Shown piece after piece: positions 62,806 through 64,000 of a stretch of DNA of 64,000 nucleotides. Under the pieces are notes generated by a model. The model was not told the origin of the DNA. It was given only the letters and a program-made list of their open reading frames with translations, and did not search any database. The stretch is from Niebla homalea (Eukaryota > Ascomycota > Lecanoromycetes > Lecanorales > Ramalinaceae): NCBI GenBank assembly GCA_019925105.1, contig JAHGAU010000003.1, positions 1,860,001 through 1,924,000 on the forward strand. Reading direction: 5' to 3'. Numbering within the stretch: the stretch's first letter is position 1; each line of letters starts with the position of its first letter. A program made the position numbers and the translations under genes.

Positions 62806-63698
62806 TTATATAAACCAGAAAGTATTTTTTATAGCCATAAAAATATAATAATAAACGCTTATTAAAAATCTTTAAAAAAGTTAACGGCAATAATAATATA
62901 AAAAAAATATATATTAAGTATATAAATATTAATAAGGATATTTAAAGGTAATATATAAAATTAAAGTAATATAAATATATAAAAAAGCAGAAAAATAACG
63001 AGTTTAAGGATAACCCCTATAAGGATACGGTCGTAATATTACGGATTTTTCTTAGGGGAGTTAAAATATAAGAAGTATATAAATAAATTCTTACTTTTAA
63101 ACGGGCCGTTAATATCCTTTACCTTAAAAGATAAAGGGTAAAGGTTTAATAAACGCCGGTTTTTACCTTAACGTTATAAGTATCAGGTTTTTACGGTTAC
63201 CAATAAGGTTAAAAGGCCGAGTATTAAGGAACGCCGGAATTAGCTTAGTTAAACACGTAATATAAATCAATTAATCAATTAATCAATAATCTTTATAAAG
63301 TAACCTTTAAAGGCTTATTCTAAAAGGTTATTTTTAAAGAATTTTTTTTAATTTAATTTAAAGTAATCTTTATATTATATATAATAAAAATTTATCCTTT
63401 ATTTTTATTTTAATCTTTATATTATTAAGCTCCTTAATATTTATATAGAAAAATAACCTTAAAGAAAGTAATTTATATTTTAAGAATTATAATATTAAAA
63501 AATTAAAAAAGTTATAATGGGATTACGTAGAAAATCCTTTAAAAAATAATTTTAATATAAAGTATTATTTATGAATTGAAAAATAAAAATAAACTTTATT
63601 AATAAATTTTAACGCTTTAATAATTTATAAAAATTAAATATTATATTATATAAAATTTATTAATTTTAAAAGTTTATAATATTAATAATATTAAAATT

Positions 63699-63871
63699 GT
63701 TATGGCAGTACCTACCCTGGAGCAAGGGCTCCGGGGTAGGGCCTACCCCTGGGGGTAATCCCCCGGGTAGACTACCTTCTCATATATGGTAATAGTGGCT
63801 TACCCCTAAGCGCTATTACCTACCCCGGATAACTACTTTTACCTTGGTGGCCGAGTGGTTATCACCCTAAC
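63699..63871 (+). repeat. Long variant of the GC-rich unit, copy 5
   Basis: Starts GTTATGG and ends CACCCTAAC, and shares tggtaatag, ggcttacccctaagcgctat and tggccgagtggttatc with the 140-bp units. The first 85 bp differ and contain a strong stem (ctaccctggag/ctccggggtag). It interrupts E2. No target duplication is seen. Confidence 0.7.
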
Positions 63872-63964
63872 AGAGTAATAGCCCAACTTCAGGGTAATGC
63901 ACCCCCGGAGTTAACCTTAGGGGTTTAAAGGGGTAGGTCTATAGTTCGAATCCGAGGACGCCCA
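63848..63964 (+). ncRNA. tRNA-like A and B boxes (possible SINE head or tRNA pseudogene)
   Basis: A-box match TGGCCGAGTGG at 63848-63858 and B-box match AGTTCGAATCC at 63943-63953, followed by a ccgaggacgccca end like a tRNA 3' half. The boxes are about 95 bp apart, longer than a usual tRNA unless an intron is present. The D stem and the 5' acceptor strand do not pair, so it is not a working tRNA. The other copies of the unit have only the A box. Confidence 0.4.
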
Positions 63965-64000
63965 TTTTAAGTAACTCAGGAGGTAAGACTGAGCGTAAGT
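63872..64000. other. GC-balanced sequence at window edge
   Basis: Apart from the tRNA-like 3' half, no feature is recognised. Composition is much less AT-rich than before 63699, so the window may end inside a different compositional domain or a longer GC-rich element. Confidence 0.4.

Larger units (their letters stand above)
57463..63285 (+). mobile_element. LINE D, Tad1-like, full length, nested in E2
   Basis: Flanked by an exact 13-bp duplication, ataatctttataa, at 57450-57462 and 63286-63298. The joined flanks match E1 near 38175-38190, the empty site. The leader is 26 bp before ATGGCGACGAATAAAGGGAC at 57489; the tail is (TCAATTAA)n. It groups with LINE A by its ORF1 start (NKGT and NDA...Y...NSS) and distinct C-terminal tail. 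Confidence 0.93.

Overview
The window looks like nuclear heterochromatin of a filamentous ascomycete (Pezizomycotina). I found no intact protein-coding gene. Almost all of it is very AT-rich sequence made of dead transposable elements that carry the mark of repeat-induced point mutation (RIP): paired repeat copies differ mainly by C-to-T and G-to-A changes, and old reading frames are broken by TAA/TAG stops at former Gln codons. The organism call is inference from this RIP pattern, from Tad1-like LINEs and from a fungal-type Ty3/Gypsy gag remnant.

Layout. 1-3200: AT-rich decay with a GC-rich block of hairpin minisatellites bounded by two direct copies of a 140-bp unit. 3555-5214: an LTR element with 162-bp LTRs. 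6300-10875: a 5' LTR and internal part of a second LTR family (F1). 10876-11140: a possible solo LTR. 11199-13532: a 2.3-kb Ty3/Gypsy-type element with 174-bp LTRs, exact 5-bp target duplication and a readable but broken gag on the minus strand. 15943-21739: LINE A (minus). 23379-24763: a short element with 167-bp LTRs. 25473-26405: a 933-bp GC-rich element with about 140-bp inverted ends and an 8-bp duplication. 26676-45562: a nest in which an LTR element (F2) is split by a TIR element (E1, 28506-42692), itself split by LINE B (29783-35561). F2 in turn appears to sit in an old Gypsy-like pol (G), whose integrase end and polypurine tract survive at 46290-47021. 47660-53477: LINE C. 53782-63698: a second copy of the TIR element (E2), split by LINE D (57463-63285). 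63699-64000: a GC-rich unit related to the 140-bp repeat, followed by a tRNA-like B box.

All four LINEs are full length, with ORF1 zinc knuckles, an endonuclease, a reverse transcriptase and a (TCAA/TTAA)n tail, and each has an 11-14 bp target duplication that I could read directly. Their order of insertion can be deduced from the nesting. The least understood component is the roughly 8.4-kb TIR element (E1/E2), whose right-hand gene encoded a Gly/Arg- and Asn-rich tail followed by a hexapeptide repeat; I could not assign it to a superfamily. The GC-rich islands appear to have escaped RIP, probably because their repeat units are short.
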